A DNA stretch of 64,000 nt from Verrucosispora sp. WMMD573 (GCF_027497175.1 NZ_CP114901.1:1426001-1490000); one strand, 5' to 3'. Shown: positions 18,301 through 27,865, counted from the stretch's first letter. Notes: a model not told the origin generated them from the sequence alone. Numbers and translations: made by a program.

Positions 18301-19830
18301 TCAGGTGGTTGCGGCCACCGGGGTCGGCGTCGGCTCGGCGGCCCGGCGGCTTCGCCATCGATCCAGCCAGGGGGCGTCGGGGGTGCCGTCGAGCAGGCCG
18401 CCGTCCGGGTCGTCGGCGTAGGTACGGCGTACCGCGTCCTGCTCCGGGTGCAGAATCTCTCGGACGACCAGCACGACCAGGGCCACCACGGCGGCCAGGC
18501 GCAGGGTCGCGGCCAGCACAAAGACGCCCTCCGGGAAGACCGGCGTGCCGGTCGCCGTGCCGAGCAGTTGGCCGTAGAAGGCGATGAAGTAGCAGACCTC
18601 GGCGGCCTGCCAGACGAGGAACGCTCCCCACTTGGGCCGGGCGAGCACCACCAGCGGCAGCAGCCAGAGCACGAACTGCTGCGACCAGACCTTGCTGAAG
18701 ATCAGGAAGGCGGCGACCACCAGGAAGGCGAGCTGGGCAAGTCGGGGACGTCGCGGTGCCAGCAACGCCAGCGCGCCGATGCCGAGGCAGGCCAGTCCGA
18801 ACAGGGCGTACGACAGGTAGTTGAGCGTGGGGATGTTGGCGTCGAGCCACTGGAACGGTCCGATGTTGGCGGGGTCGCCGAACTTCCCGTCCAGGTAGCG
18901 ACCGATGTACCAGAAGGTGCCCCAGTCGATCGGACGCGTGGTGTTCAGCTCGAAGAAGCGATCCCAGTTGTCCCGGTACGGTATCGCCGCCGGCAGGTTC
19001 ACCAGCACCACCGTCGCCGCGGCCGTGCCGATGGACAGCAGCGCGGCCCGGATCCGGTTGGCACGTAACGCGAGTACCAGGATCGGCCCGAGGATGAACA
19101 GCGGCCACATCTTCGCCGCGCCACCGAGCCCGAGCAGCACTCCCGAGAGCGCCACAAGCATCGTCCCCTTCGGGCCCGGCCCGGAGCGCGCCCAGAGCAG
19201 CAGTCCCAACGCGGCGAGCCCGATGGCGAGGAAGTCCCAGTTGACGGTGGCGGTGAGCAACAGCGCGGGGGCGAGCGCGAAGAGCGCGGCATCCCACGGG
19301 CGGCGACGGCGCAGCGCCAGGATCACCGCCACGGTGACCACCGCCAGCGCACCGAGCACCAGGGCGTTGAGGTTGTAGAACCACTGGCCCTGGTTCATGT
19401 CCGGATTGCCGTCGCCGGCCGCGTGGACCGGCAGCCCGAGCGCCCCCATGAAGTACCCGGTGAGCACCGGATACTCGACCGGGTGGTCCCGGTAGGGCAC
19501 TGCGCCCTCGTTGAGGCGCTCGGCGTAGTAGAGCGCCAGCACATCGGTGTAGCAGAAGCGGGTGTACTGCTCGTTGTTCGCCCACGCGCCGTCCTGACAG
19601 GGCGACTTCTGCACCCAGTGCAGGGCCAGCGTGAGGCAGGTCAGCGCCAGGACGATCCGCACCGCCGTCCAGAACCGATTCTCCGCGCCGATGGGCCGGT
19701 CGCGGGCGACCGCGTGGTCGCCGAGCGGACCGCCGATCAGCCCGGAGAGCCCCCGGACGAAGCCGTCGGAGCGGGACGGGTGATCGGGGGCACCCGATCC
19801 ATCGATGCCTGGCGTCGACTTCGTGCTCAT
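18301..19830 (-). CDS. GT87-family mannosyltransferase-like membrane protein
   Basis: A 509-residue protein with about twelve hydrophobic segments. It shows GT87/DUF2029 features: a loop with YYAERLNEGAVPYRDHPVEYP after helix one, and GLGGAAKMWPLFILGPILVLALR in the middle (the family K-W-P motif). Relatives in mycobacteria add mannose or arabinose to lipoglycans from polyprenyl-phosphate donors. The ATG at 19830 (MSTKSTPG) is preferred over upstream in-frame starts, which lie in non-coding sequence. It converges with the previous gene, 26 bases between stops. A competing 751-residue frame over the same DNA is a shadow. Confidence 0.78.
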   Translation of the reverse strand: MSTKSTPGIDGSGAPDHPSRSDGFVRGLSGLIGGPLGDHAVARDRPIGAENRFWTAVRIVLALTCLTLALHWVQKSPCQDGAWANNEQYTRFCYTDVLALYYAERLNEGAVPYRDHPVEYPVLTGYFMGALGLPVHAAGDGNPDMNQGQWFYNLNALVLGALAVVTVAVILALRRRRPWDAALFALAPALLLTATVNWDFLAIGLAALGLLLWARSGPGPKGTMLVALSGVLLGLGGAAKMWPLFILGPILVLALRANRIRAALLSIGTAAATVVLVNLPAAIPYRDNWDRFFELNTTRPIDWGTFWYIGRYLDGKFGDPANIGPFQWLDANIPTLNYLSYALFGLACLGIGALALLAPRRPRLAQLAFLVVAAFLIFSKVWSQQFVLWLLPLVVLARPKWGAFLVWQAAEVCYFIAFYGQLLGTATGTPVFPEGVFVLAATLRLAAVVALVVLVVREILHPEQDAVRRTYADDPDGGLLDGTPDAPWLDRWRSRRAAEPTPTPVAATT

Positions 19831-19975
19831 GACCGTGCATCCTGCCGTATCCGGCGACCCCGTTGAAGCCGAAACCACGGCGAATCCCCGAGGCACTGCC
19901 GCCGTTTTGTGGGTACCTCCGCCACCTGGGCATCGGCGTCCGGCGCTCGGCAATCGGCCCTCGGCGCTCGCGGTC

Positions 19976-20023
19976 TGCGGCATGTCGCGGTATCCCTGGC
20001 GCCGGAAACCACGACATGCCGCA
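19976..20023. repeat. Dispersed inverted repeat, copy 1
   Basis: TGCGGCATGTCG (19976-19987) and its perfect complement (20012-20023) are separated by exactly 24 bases. The same arms, one base different, with the same 24-base gap occur at 48301-48348. Both copies lie outside genes. Confidence 0.6.
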
Positions 20024-20222
20024 TCCGACGAGCCGGTGTTCAGGGGCCGAGCCGGCGGCCGGCCGCAGTCGTGTACGGACGACGTGCGGACGGGTCGCAG
20101 CGAACAACGGATCACCCTGAAGTCGCGCTACAACCCTCGCTGCGGAAACCGCACGGGCGCGGGGTGGCTTCCGACTTTCTTTATGATGCTCTGCCCGTCG
20201 CGTTGGCGGGTGCTGTTCGCCG

Positions 20223-20354
20223 TCATGCGGTCTTGCCCCGGTGGGCGCTCATCATCGCCTGCAGCTTCTCCACCGTGTTCCAGTCCGCACGGTGGTCGAC
20301 GGCTCGCCCTTGGCCATGCCCAGTGATCATAAGCGGGCTGTTCTCTTGCTAGTA
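20223..20354 (-). pseudogene. Short C-terminal gene remnant
   Basis: After a stop codon, the reverse strand reads about 43 residues containing DHRADWNTVEKLQAMMSAHR and ends with a stop at 20223. Composition and codon use look coding. No start with a ribosome site and no upstream coding sequence is visible, so this seems to be the tail of a lost gene. The family is not recognised. Confidence 0.3.
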
Positions 20355-20465
20355 GACAGGACGCTCAGCCGAATAGAGAAGACATACAAAGATTGGTCCG
20401 ACCGCCACAATGCCAGCAATCCCCAGCATGCCACGTCGATCTAATCGACTGTATTCCATCGGCCT

Positions 20466-20499
20466 CGGTGGCCATCCAGAAGGTTCTGGATGGCCACCG
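20466..20499. terminator. Hairpin after the PG-binding protein gene
   Basis: A perfect stem of about 15 base pairs (20466-20480 with 20485-20499) and a 4-base loop lie some 60 bases downstream of the leftward peptidoglycan-binding protein gene. Confidence 0.7.
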
Positions 20500-20556
20500 T
20501 CGACACTCATCACAGGCAACCTCAATACTCAATAAACCGTACCAACTGACGACGCA

Positions 20557-21045
20557 CTAGCAGTAGGCTGCCGAAGTGTAGGAAGTCGATCTCCACGCAT
20601 CGTTAGGGGTGTCGTAGACATAGTACACGCCACCACTGCGACGGAACAGGCGCAGACCGCTGACATAAACGTACTCACCGGAAAGAACGAAGAAGTTGTC
20701 AGCCCTTCCCAAGGTCTGAGGTCCCGCGATGCCATCAACAGTCAGTCCGTATCGCTGCTGAAATGCGATGGTGGCGGACCTGGTCGCAGGCCCAAAGTCG
20801 CAATCGACAGATCCAGTGTAGAAGCCCTCATTTTTGAGAAAGAGCTGCCATGCTGCCGTTGCCCGGCTGTACCGGTGAGAATTCATGCTTAGGGGCCCTT
20901 CGTCGCCCCAGTCGTCGGTAACAGTACCCGAGCCGGAGATGTACCCCTGGGAAACGGAGGCACTAGCTGCCGGGGCACAAGCTAAAGCACCGCCAACCAA
21001 GACAGTCGCCAAGGTTGCCGCAGTTAAAAGTGACTTTAGCGCCAT
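20557..21045 (-). CDS. Small secreted peptidoglycan-binding protein
   Basis: A 162-residue exported protein. Residues 1-30 form a Sec signal peptide (LLTAATLATVLVGGALACAP, cleavage near ASA-S). Residues about 55-115 match a PG_binding_1 domain (AWQLFLKNEGFY, DCDFGPATRSATIAFQQRYGL, DGIAGPQTLG). The remaining ~45 residues are rich in Y, S and V (VYYVYDTPNDAWRS) and may fold on the cell surface. Cysteines are found in the signal region, at DCDF and at the C-terminus. Its DNA is clearly less GC-rich than its neighbours and it sits beside an insertion sequence, so it was probably acquired. It has no catalytic domain. Confidence 0.8.
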   Translation of the reverse strand: MALKSLLTAATLATVLVGGALACAPAASASVSQGYISGSGTVTDDWGDEGPLSMNSHRYSRATAAWQLFLKNEGFYTGSVDCDFGPATRSATIAFQQRYGLTVDGIAGPQTLGRADNFFVLSGEYVYVSGLRLFRRSGGVYYVYDTPNDAWRSTSYTSAAYC

Positions 21046-21189
21046 ACGCTTCTCCCCGATGATCGCAGAATACCGGCTGGACGTGCTACCTCATCACCTT
21101 ACAGTTCCCATCAGAGGATGTCGATGGTCGATTAGGCGTGGACTCACCCTGCCCGATTAGATGGAAATGCCGGGATTTCCTCGGTGGGC

Positions 21190-22140
21190 AGCTAAGGCGT
21201 GTTTCATAAGTCGGTCAGAGCCACTCGCAGATGATGACGATGGTCAGGACGGCTTGGAATCGGACGGCCAACTTGTCGTAGCGGGTGGCCACGCCGCGGT
21301 GGCGTTTGAGCCGGGCGATGCCGTTCTCGACGGCGTGTCGCATCCGGTAGAGGTCTGGGTCGAACTTCGGTGGGCGTCCGCCGCGGCTGCCCTTGGCTTT
21401 GCGGTGGGCGTCCTGGTCTTTCTTGCTCAGGATGCATGCCTTGATGCCACGCTTGCGTAGGTAGGCGGGGTTGCCGCGGCTGGTGCATGCCTTGTCGGCC
21501 AGGACCAGGTCGGGGCAGGTGCGGGGCCGGCCCACGCCGAGACGGGTCACCTTGATGCGGCGCAGGACCGGGATGAACTGTGGACTATCACCACGGTGCC
21601 CGGCGGTCACCACCATCGACAGGACCTTCTGCCCCTGCTCACACACCAGATGCGTCTTGGTGGTCAGACCGCCGCGAAGTCGTCCGAGCCCGTGATCGGC
21701 GGGTTCGTCGTGCACCCCGCCGGGTGGCTCTTTCTGCAGGTGGCCGTCTTTGCGGGCGCCGGCGGCGTGTTTGGTGGGCGCGGCTGGTTATCGAGTCCAC
21801 GCTGACCGTCCAGGCAATCCGGCCTTCCGCATCTGCGCGGCCTGCGACGCGGACAGGATCTTGTCCCAGTTACGTCGCGCTGCCAGCGACGGAACAGGCC
21901 GTAGACCGTCTGCCAGGGCTCATATTCGGCCGGGACGTCGCGCCACGGGGACCCAATCCGGATCCGCCACTGGATTCCGTCGATGAGCTGCCGTCTGTCC
22001 CACTTCGGCGGCCGGCCGCTGCCCGACGCGGCAGGCAGCCGCGCAGCGAGCCGCTGCCACTGGACGTCGGTGAGGTCGAGCCGCCTCGTCACCGCTAGGG
22101 TGGCCACGAGGTCTCCGGTGTGAAGTTCTAGCTTGGTCGC
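21190..22140 (-). mobile_element. Degenerate IS5-type insertion sequence
   Basis: The boundaries are approximate. The element is recognised from its transposase remnant; I could not find matching terminal inverted repeats or target duplications at either side, so at least one end may be lost. Confidence 0.6.
21215..22107 (-). pseudogene. IS5-family transposase, frameshifted
   Basis: The transposase is split over frames. The N-terminal part (DLTDVQWQRLAARLPAASG to YGLFRRWQRD) has the IS5 DUF4096-type domain. A frameshift follows near RRWQRD; the next piece (WDKILSASQAAQMRKAG) is in another frame. A third piece (WTVSVDSITSRAHQ) leads to a further shift in an A-run near 21770. The C-terminal DDE portion (GLTTKTHLVCEQGQK, DKACTSRGNPAYLRKRG, HAVENGIARLKRHRGVATRYDKLAV) is intact to the stop. 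At least three shifts make programmed frameshifting unlikely, so the element is probably inactive. Confidence 0.8.
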
Positions 22141-22254
22141 TGAACCATTTACCGGATACCTCTCAGTTTATCGATCACCGCCATCGAAACGGCCGCGATA
22201 CGGCGCTGCGGACGGCCGGTATCGTTCTCCGGCCGCCCGTGGCGTCAGCGGGAG

Positions 22255-25164
22255 CTACCTCCGGCTCGTCGTTCTGGGTGGTAGCAGGCCGCCACCTCGA
22301 CCGCCCTGCTCCTGATCACCGTCGGGTGGGCCGCCCGGGTTGTTGCCACCGCCGGGACCGCCGTTGTTGCCACCGCCGAGCAGGCAGAGGAAATCCGTTG
22401 GATTGCAGTTCTGCTGGTTGCCGTTGCCGTCACCGCCGCCCGGCGGGGGCGGTGGCGGGGCGGGCTCCTCGCCGTTGCCGGCGTCCTGATCGCCGACGCC
22501 GGTCACGTCGGGCAGGTCGGACGGGTCGTAGCCCTTCAGGGCGTCGTCCATGTACCGCTTCCACAGCGCCGCCGGGAAGCTGCCACCACCGATATCGTCG
22601 CCGTTCTTGTCGACGATTGTCGGCTTCTTCGGGTCGCGGCTGCCGATCCAGACGGCGGTGGCCACGTTCTCGTCGTAGCCGACCATCCAGGCGTGGGCGT
22701 TGCGCGGGGTGCCGTTGTGCTCCCAGGTGCCGGTCTTGCCGGCGGCTTGGCGGTTCACCAGGCTGGCATTGTTCTTGCCGGGGATCTCCTTGAGCACTGC
22801 GGTCACCTCGTCGGCGACCTCCGGTCGGATCACCTGCTGCGGCTTGAGCTTCTCGCCGGTGCCGGGCACCTTGTCCCACTTGCCGGTGGCCTTGTTCTGC
22901 TTCTCCACCGTCCGGACGAAGTGCGCCTTGTTGTACTTGCCCTTGTTGGCGAGGGTGGCCAGGCCGTTGGCGTGGTCCAGCACGGTGATCGGGTACTGGC
23001 CGAAGCCGATGACCCGGTCGAACTTCGAGCGCCCGAGGTCCTCGGGCTTGTGCTTGGTCAGGTCGTACGCCTTCGGCGGGTCCACGGTCCAGATGGTGCG
23101 GATGCCGGCGCGCCGGGCCATGTCGATGACCTTGGCCTCGCCGATCTCCTCGGTGAGGTGGAAGAACGGCACGTTATACGATTGCACCGTCGAGTGCTGC
23201 AGGGTGCACCACTTGGCGCAGCTCGCGTTCCGGTTCGCGTTCTGGATTTCGTCCTTGTAGCCCTCGGGCTTGAACGGGGTCGCGTCCCAGTGCGACTTCA
23301 CCGAGATGCCGGCGTCGATCGCCGCGGCCAGGGTGTAGACCTTGAACGACGAGCCCGGCGGGTGGCCGCCGACGAGATCGCCGTTCTGGTTGGTGTTCAG
23401 GCCGGCGTAGTCGAACCCGGTGCCGTTGTCACCGCCGTAGTAGGCGAGCACCCGGCCGGTCTTCGGGTCGACGGAGACCGCCGCCGCCATCAGGTTCTTC
23501 GGCTGTCCCTTGAGCACCGAGCCCTTGCGGTCCGGCTGGGCCGCCTCCTCCAGCGCCTTCTGCATCTTCGGGTCGATGGTGGTGGTGATCCGGTAGCCGC
23601 CCTCGCGCAGCTCGTCGACGCAACTGGGCTTGCCCTCGGCCCCGGAGTTGGAGCAGAGGCCCCACTCCTCCATCTCCTTGCGGACGTAGTTGATGACGTT
23701 GCCGCGCGGAGTGGCGACCCCGAAGCCGTTGTTCTTCTTCGACTTCTCGACCTTCGGGTATTCGGTCGGCCGCTGCTCCTTGCCCGGCGCGTCCAGCCAG
23801 CCCTCCTCGACCATCCCGTTGACGACGTACTCCCACCGGGACTTCGCGTCGACCTCGTTGGTCTCCGGGTCGAAGCCCTTGTGGGTGGCGCTGGCGACCG
23901 GCTGCTTGATCAGCGCGGCCAGCACCGCGCCCTGAGCCACCGTCAACTTCTTCGCACTGGTGTTGAAGTACGTCTGGGCCGCCGCCTCGATGCCGTACGC
24001 ACCACGACCGAAGTAGATCACGTTGAGGTAGTTCTCCATGATCTGGTCTTTGGTGTAGTTGTCGTTCAGCTTGGAGGCGAGGATCGCCTCCTTCACCTTC
24101 CGCGCGTAGCTGTCGTCCTGGAGGTTCTCGTAGGCGTTGCGGGCGTACTGCTGGGTGATGGTCGAGGCACCCTGCTTGTCGCCGCCGGAGAGGTTGTTCC
24201 ACGCGGCCCGGGCGATGCCCTTGTAGTCGACGCCCGAGTGCCGGTAGAAGTTCCGGTCCTCCGCGGCGGCCACGGCGTCGCGCACGTGCTGGGGGATGTT
24301 GTCGATGGTGACGAAGGTGCGGTTCTCGTTGCCGAGCTTGGCGACAAGCGTCTTGCCGTCCTTGGCGTAGACGGTGGTGGACAACGGCAGCGGGATCTCC
24401 TTGGGCAGCACCACGTTCGTCGAGTAGTAGGTGAACCCGACCACGCCGATGCCGGCCAGCATGATGAACACCGCGAAACCGGCGATCAGCATGTTCATCC
24501 GCTTGCGCTTGCGGGCGCGGGCCACCGCACCCGGGTCACGGCCACCGCGACCGGGCCGGGTCGGTCCACCCGGTCCACCGGGACCACCCGGCCCACCGGG
24601 GCCGCCGACGCTTGCCCGGGCCACCGCGGCGCGACCGCCGACGCCACCCACGGACGCCGATCCGACGCTCGCTCGACCGGCCGACGCCGCGCCGACAGCG
24701 GCGGCACCGACCGAGGCGCGGCCAGGACCGGCCGGCGACACCGGCACCGAAGCCCGACCGGCGCGACCCGGGGCGGGCGAGACCGGCACCGAGGCACGTC
24801 CGGGACCGGCCGGCGACACCGGCACCGAGGCACGGCCGGGGACGCCTGGCGAGACCGGCACCGAGGCACGGCCGGGGACGCCTGGCGAGACCGGCACGGA
24901 GGCGCGGCCGGGACCGGCCCGGCCGACCGACGCCGCGCCGGCCGAACCGCCGCGCGGCGGAACGCTCGCCGACCCGCCGACCGAGGCACGTCCGCCGACC
25001 GAGGCACGGGCCGACGGGCCGGATGTCTCCGGCCCGGTCGACCAGTTGACTTCGCGCGGTTCACCACCCGGGCGGCGGTACGCGTCGTCCGCCTGCCCCG
25101 AGTCGTCCTGGCCCGGAATCCAGGCCCGGCCGCGCGAGGAGCTGGGATCGCCGTACGAGTTCAT
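22255..25164 (-). CDS. Class A penicillin-binding protein
   Basis: A 969-residue bifunctional peptidoglycan synthase. Residues 1-220 are a cytoplasmic low-complexity tail with repeated GRASVPVSP units and a GGPGGPGG stretch. One transmembrane helix spans about 224-246. The GT51 glycosyltransferase domain has AEDRNFYRHSGVD with catalytic E302, and QGASTITQQYARN. The transpeptidase domain has S605-SFK, SYN (662-664) and K810-TGT. The C-terminus is rich in P, G, N and Q, as in other actinobacterial PonA proteins. It polymerises lipid II and cross-links strands outside the membrane. ATG at 25164 is the first plausible start. Confidence 0.93.
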   Translation of the reverse strand: MNSYGDPSSSRGRAWIPGQDDSGQADDAYRRPGGEPREVNWSTGPETSGPSARASVGGRASVGGSASVPPRGGSAGAASVGRAGPGRASVPVSPGVPGRASVPVSPGVPGRASVPVSPAGPGRASVPVSPAPGRAGRASVPVSPAGPGRASVGAAAVGAASAGRASVGSASVGGVGGRAAVARASVGGPGGPGGPGGPGGPTRPGRGGRDPGAVARARKRKRMNMLIAGFAVFIMLAGIGVVGFTYYSTNVVLPKEIPLPLSTTVYAKDGKTLVAKLGNENRTFVTIDNIPQHVRDAVAAAEDRNFYRHSGVDYKGIARAAWNNLSGGDKQGASTITQQYARNAYENLQDDSYARKVKEAILASKLNDNYTKDQIMENYLNVIYFGRGAYGIEAAAQTYFNTSAKKLTVAQGAVLAALIKQPVASATHKGFDPETNEVDAKSRWEYVVNGMVEEGWLDAPGKEQRPTEYPKVEKSKKNNGFGVATPRGNVINYVRKEMEEWGLCSNSGAEGKPSCVDELREGGYRITTTIDPKMQKALEEAAQPDRKGSVLKGQPKNLMAAAVSVDPKTGRVLAYYGGDNGTGFDYAGLNTNQNGDLVGGHPPGSSFKVYTLAAAIDAGISVKSHWDATPFKPEGYKDEIQNANRNASCAKWCTLQHSTVQSYNVPFFHLTEEIGEAKVIDMARRAGIRTIWTVDPPKAYDLTKHKPEDLGRSKFDRVIGFGQYPITVLDHANGLATLANKGKYNKAHFVRTVEKQNKATGKWDKVPGTGEKLKPQQVIRPEVADEVTAVLKEIPGKNNASLVNRQAAGKTGTWEHNGTPRNAHAWMVGYDENVATAVWIGSRDPKKPTIVDKNGDDIGGGSFPAALWKRYMDDALKGYDPSDLPDVTGVGDQDAGNGEEPAPPPPPPGGGDGNGNQQNCNPTDFLCLLGGGNNGGPGGGNNPGGPPDGDQEQGGRGGGLLPPRTTSRR
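24750..24935. repeat. In-gene tandem repeats in PBP tail
   Basis: Imperfect direct repeats of about 36 bases encode the repeated GRASVPVSP(G/A)xP units of the penicillin-binding protein. Two central copies are nearly identical in DNA, indicating recent expansion. Confidence 0.65.
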
Positions 25165-25360
25165 TCCTCACACCCTGCCGTCGCGGTGGGGCGCGGTCGC
25201 ACCGCCACCGGTTTGCCGTGAGTTGTGACACCTGCGAGCCCGGCACGGGGGTGCCGTGGTCCCGGCGTCAGATCCGCATCAATCGGACCATTCAGACCTA
25301 CAAGCCGTCGGTCACCCCAGCCGCGTCGCACGCGACCGGGGTCGGCCGATCGAGCTCGAA

Positions 25361-25822
25361 TCACCGTTGCGCCTCTCGCCTTCGCCGCACACCCGTTCCG
25401 TCGGCGGTCATGCCGCCCGCCTCACCGTGCTCCGGGTCGCCGTCGGCGACGCCGGTCAGACCGTCCCGCCCGAGCAGGTACTGCTCGACGAGATGGTTCC
25501 AGTCACAGCCGAGGCACACCTCCACCACGAAGACCTGGAACTCACGCAGCGTCATCGCCAGCACGGTCAGCTCAGCCACATTACGGGCTTGGCCGGCCGA
25601 CTGCTTGAGTTCGTCCCCGTAAATGTAGTGGACCAGGGTCAGGTTCTCGCTACGGCAGATCGGGCACCGCTCGTCGGTGGCTTCGCCGTGGAACCGAGCC
25701 GCGTTCTTCAGGTAGGGCGACGCGTCGCACAGGTCATAGGTGCCGACGCGGCCGGCGAGGAGCTCACGCAGCGCCGCTCGCTTTCGGAGCGAGTAGTCGA
25801 CGACCTGGCGCTGCGTACGCAT
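25361..25822 (-). CDS. DUF5318 zinc-ribbon-like protein
   Basis: This 153-residue protein matches the actinobacterial DUF5318 group (MRTQRQVVDYSLRKRAALREL, then a four-Cys site CPIC...CLGC, and LVHYIYGDELKQSAGQARN). Its function is unknown; the paired CxxC motifs suggest a structural zinc. A TACCCT -10 box ends seven bases before the ATG at 25822, which marks it as a leaderless gene and rules out the much longer upstream frame. It is divergent from padR and often neighbours the PBP and ino1 genes in relatives. Confidence 0.8.
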   Translation of the reverse strand: MRTQRQVVDYSLRKRAALRELLAGRVGTYDLCDASPYLKNAARFHGEATDERCPICRSENLTLVHYIYGDELKQSAGQARNVAELTVLAMTLREFQVFVVEVCLGCDWNHLVEQYLLGRDGLTGVADGDPEHGEAGGMTADGTGVRRRREAQR

Positions 25823-25930
25823 GCGGGAAAGGGTACGCGGTCTCTTCTGGCGAGGCGACCACCGTGACGATCCGTGACCGGAGGACATCAGAACGGGGGT
25901 TTGCCCAGACTGAAACGAACCGCTACGGTG

Positions 25931-25953
25931 CGATGTATCGGTCCGATACATCG
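25931..25953. promoter_or_regulatory. Perfect palindrome, probable PadR operator
   Basis: CGATGTATCGG-T-CCGATACATCG is a perfect 23-base palindrome 44 bases before the padR start. It contains ATGT and ACAT half-sites as PadR-family operators do, so autoregulation is likely. It could also control ino1 and, from the other side, the DUF5318 gene. Confidence 0.75.
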
Positions 25954-25996
25954 TGGCGGTTACCGCTCCACGCACAGGGTAAAGGGAGGATGGCCG

Positions 25997-26635
25997 GTGC
26001 TCGAACTCGCCATCCTCGGCCTGTTGCAGGAGGCCCCGATGCACGGCTACGAGCTGCGCAAGGAGCTCACCGCCAAGCTCGGGGCGATCCGTGCCGCCAT
26101 CAGTTACGGCTCGCTCTATCCGACCCTGCGCCGGCTGCAGGCGGCGGGATGGATCACCGAGGCCGACGAGACACCCGCCACCGCCGAGGAGGTTCCCGCG
26201 CTGACCAGCCGACGAGGTCGGGTGGTCTACGAAATCACCGCGGAAGGAAAGGAACGCTTCGCCCAGCTCATCGCGCAGACCGGGCCGGAGACGTACGGCG
26301 ACACCGGCTTCGGTGTGCACTTCGCGTTCTTTTCCCGAACCGACCAGGCGACCCGACTCCGAATTCTGGAAGGTCGCCGCCGCACGATCGAGGAACGCCG
26401 CGAGGGCCTTCGCGACATGCTGGGCCGGGCGGCCGAGCGCCTCGACGCGTACACCCTGGAGCTGCAGCGCCACGGCCTGGAGGCCTGTGAGCGTGAGGTC
26501 CGCTGGCTGGAGGAGCTCATCGCCAACGAGCGCTCCGGCCGTGCCCCGACGGTCCCGCACGACGGGACGGCCGGCGGCCCACGACAAGACAACAACCCGC
26601 CTCCGCCTGGTGAGACCAGGACAGAGCGGCCGTGA
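25997..26635 (+). CDS. PadR-family transcriptional regulator
   Basis: A 212-residue regulator. The winged helix ([57 protein letters not shown]) covers the first half; a long helical dimerisation domain follows, and the last ~35 residues are disordered. The GTG at 25997 lies six bases after AGGGAGGA; longer upstream frames run through the operator and are rejected. Only 23 bases separate it from ino1, so the pair is probably an operon. The ligand is unknown; an inositol-related signal is plausible from context. Confidence 0.88.
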   Translation: MLELAILGLLQEAPMHGYELRKELTAKLGAIRAAISYGSLYPTLRRLQAAGWITEADETPATAEEVPALTSRRGRVVYEITAEGKERFAQLIAQTGPETYGDTGFGVHFAFFSRTDQATRLRILEGRRRTIEERREGLRDMLGRAAERLDAYTLELQRHGLEACEREVRWLEELIANERSGRAPTVPHDGTAGGPRQDNNPPPPGETRTERP

Positions 26636-26658
26636 CAGAAAAGAAGGAGGCACACGCG

Positions 26659-27738
26659 ATGGGCTCCGTCCGCGTCGCCATCGTCGGTGTGGGTAACTGC
26701 GCCTCGTCCCTGGTACAGGGCGTCGAGTACTACCGGAATGCCGACCCCAACGACCGCGTCCCGGGTCTCATGCACGTCACCTTCGGCGACTACCACGTCT
26801 CTGACGTGCAGTTCGTCGCGGCGTTCGATGTCGACGCCAAGAAGGTGGGCATGGACCTCGCGGAAGCGATCGTCGCCAGCGAGAACAACACCATCAAGCT
26901 CTGCGACGTGCCGCCGACCGGCGTCACCGTGCAGCGCGGCCCGACCTTCGACGGCCTCGGCCAGTACTACCGCGAGATCGTCGAGGAGTCCGACGCCACG
27001 CCTGTCGACGTGGCCAAGGCGCTGCGCGACGCGCAGGTCGACGTGGTCGTCTCGTACCTGCCGGTCGGCTCGGAGCAGGCCGACAAGTTCTACGCCCAGG
27101 CCGCGATGAACGCCGGCTGCGCGTTCGTCAACGCCCTGCCGGTGTTCATCGCCTCCGACCCCGAGTGGGCGCAGAAGTTCACCGACGCGGGCCTGCCGAT
27201 CGTCGGCGACGACATCAAGAGCCAGGTCGGCGCCACCATCGTGCACCGCGCCCTGGCGAAGCTCTTCGAGGACCGGGGCGTCGAGCTGCTGCGTACGTAC
27301 CAGCTCAACTTCGGCGGCAACATGGACTTCATGAACATGCTGGAGCGCAACCGCCTGGTCTCGAAGAAGATCTCGAAGACCCAGTCGGTGACCTCCCAGG
27401 TGCCGCACGAGATGGCCAAGAGCGACGTGCACATCGGCCCGTCCGACCACGTGCCGTGGCTGGACGACCGTAAGTGGGCGTACATCCGCCTGGAGGGCCG
27501 CTCGTTCGGTGACACGCCACTCAACGCCGAGCTGAAGCTTGAGGTGTGGGACTCGCCGAACTCGGCAGGTGTCATCATCGACGCCGTCCGGGCCGCGAAG
27601 ATCGCGCTGGACCGGAAGATCGGCGGCCCGATCCTGTCGGCCTCGTCGTACTTCATGAAGTCCCCGCCGGTGCAGTACGCCGACCACGACGCGCACGCCG
27701 CCGTCGAGGCGTTCATCGCCGGCGAGGTCGAGCGCTGA
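26659..27738 (+). CDS. ino1: Inositol-1-phosphate (myo-inositol-3-phosphate) synthase
   Basis: A 359-residue enzyme that converts glucose-6-phosphate to inositol-3-phosphate using NAD+. It feeds mycothiol and phosphatidylinositol synthesis. Visible motifs are the NAD loop [16 protein letters not shown], the core [39 protein letters not shown] and the catalytic-region SYFMKSPP. The length matches the actinobacterial Ino1. The ATG at 26659 follows AAGGAGG by eight bases; an upstream in-frame start overlaps padR and is less likely. A long hairpin follows the stop. Confidence 0.93.
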   Translation: MGSVRVAIVGVGNCASSLVQGVEYYRNADPNDRVPGLMHVTFGDYHVSDVQFVAAFDVDAKKVGMDLAEAIVASENNTIKLCDVPPTGVTVQRGPTFDGLGQYYREIVEESDATPVDVAKALRDAQVDVVVSYLPVGSEQADKFYAQAAMNAGCAFVNALPVFIASDPEWAQKFTDAGLPIVGDDIKSQVGATIVHRALAKLFEDRGVELLRTYQLNFGGNMDFMNMLERNRLVSKKISKTQSVTSQVPHEMAKSDVHIGPSDHVPWLDDRKWAYIRLEGRSFGDTPLNAELKLEVWDSPNSAGVIIDAVRAAKIALDRKIGGPILSASSYFMKSPPVQYADHDAHAAVEAFIAGEVER

Positions 27739-27759
27739 CGCGCCGACCACCAGCAACTG

Positions 27760-27799
27760 ACGGCGAGGGCTGGGTCCGCACGGACCTGGCCCTCGCCGT
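27760..27799. terminator. Hairpin terminator after ino1
   Basis: An 11-base-pair outer stem (27760-27770 with 27789-27799), two G-U pairs and a 6-base-pair inner stem form an almost continuous hairpin just after ino1. Confidence 0.75.
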
Positions 27800-27865
27800 C
27801 TCAGCTCGGCCCGCGCCAGGCGCACGGGGCGGCGTCGTCGACGGCGGAACGTTACGCTGATCGTC

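Larger units (their letters stand above)
19831..20556. other. Gene-poor region with repeat and gene remnant
   Basis: This 726-base stretch holds a 12-bp-arm inverted repeat (19976-20023) that recurs near 48.3 kb, a short coding remnant (20223-20354), a moderately AT-rich segment from about 20330 to 20460, and a terminator hairpin at 20466-20499. No intact gene is evident. Confidence 0.55.

Noticed and set aside
17852..20107. 751-residue reverse-strand frame
   Set aside because: It is Arg/Gly-rich and overlaps the GT87-like gene in another frame as well as the opposite-strand membrane gene. It has no recognisable domain and is a typical high-GC shadow.
21190..22140. Terminal inverted repeats for the insertion sequence
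   Set aside because: Sequences near both ends were compared and showed no convincing match.
24750..24935. Possible CRISPR-like repeats
   Set aside because: They are in-frame coding repeats inside the PBP gene with no unique spacers.
22693..25221. 842-residue forward frame opposite the PBP gene
   Set aside because: It is the complement of a well-supported PBP with all catalytic motifs, and its composition is V/L/R/G shadow-like.
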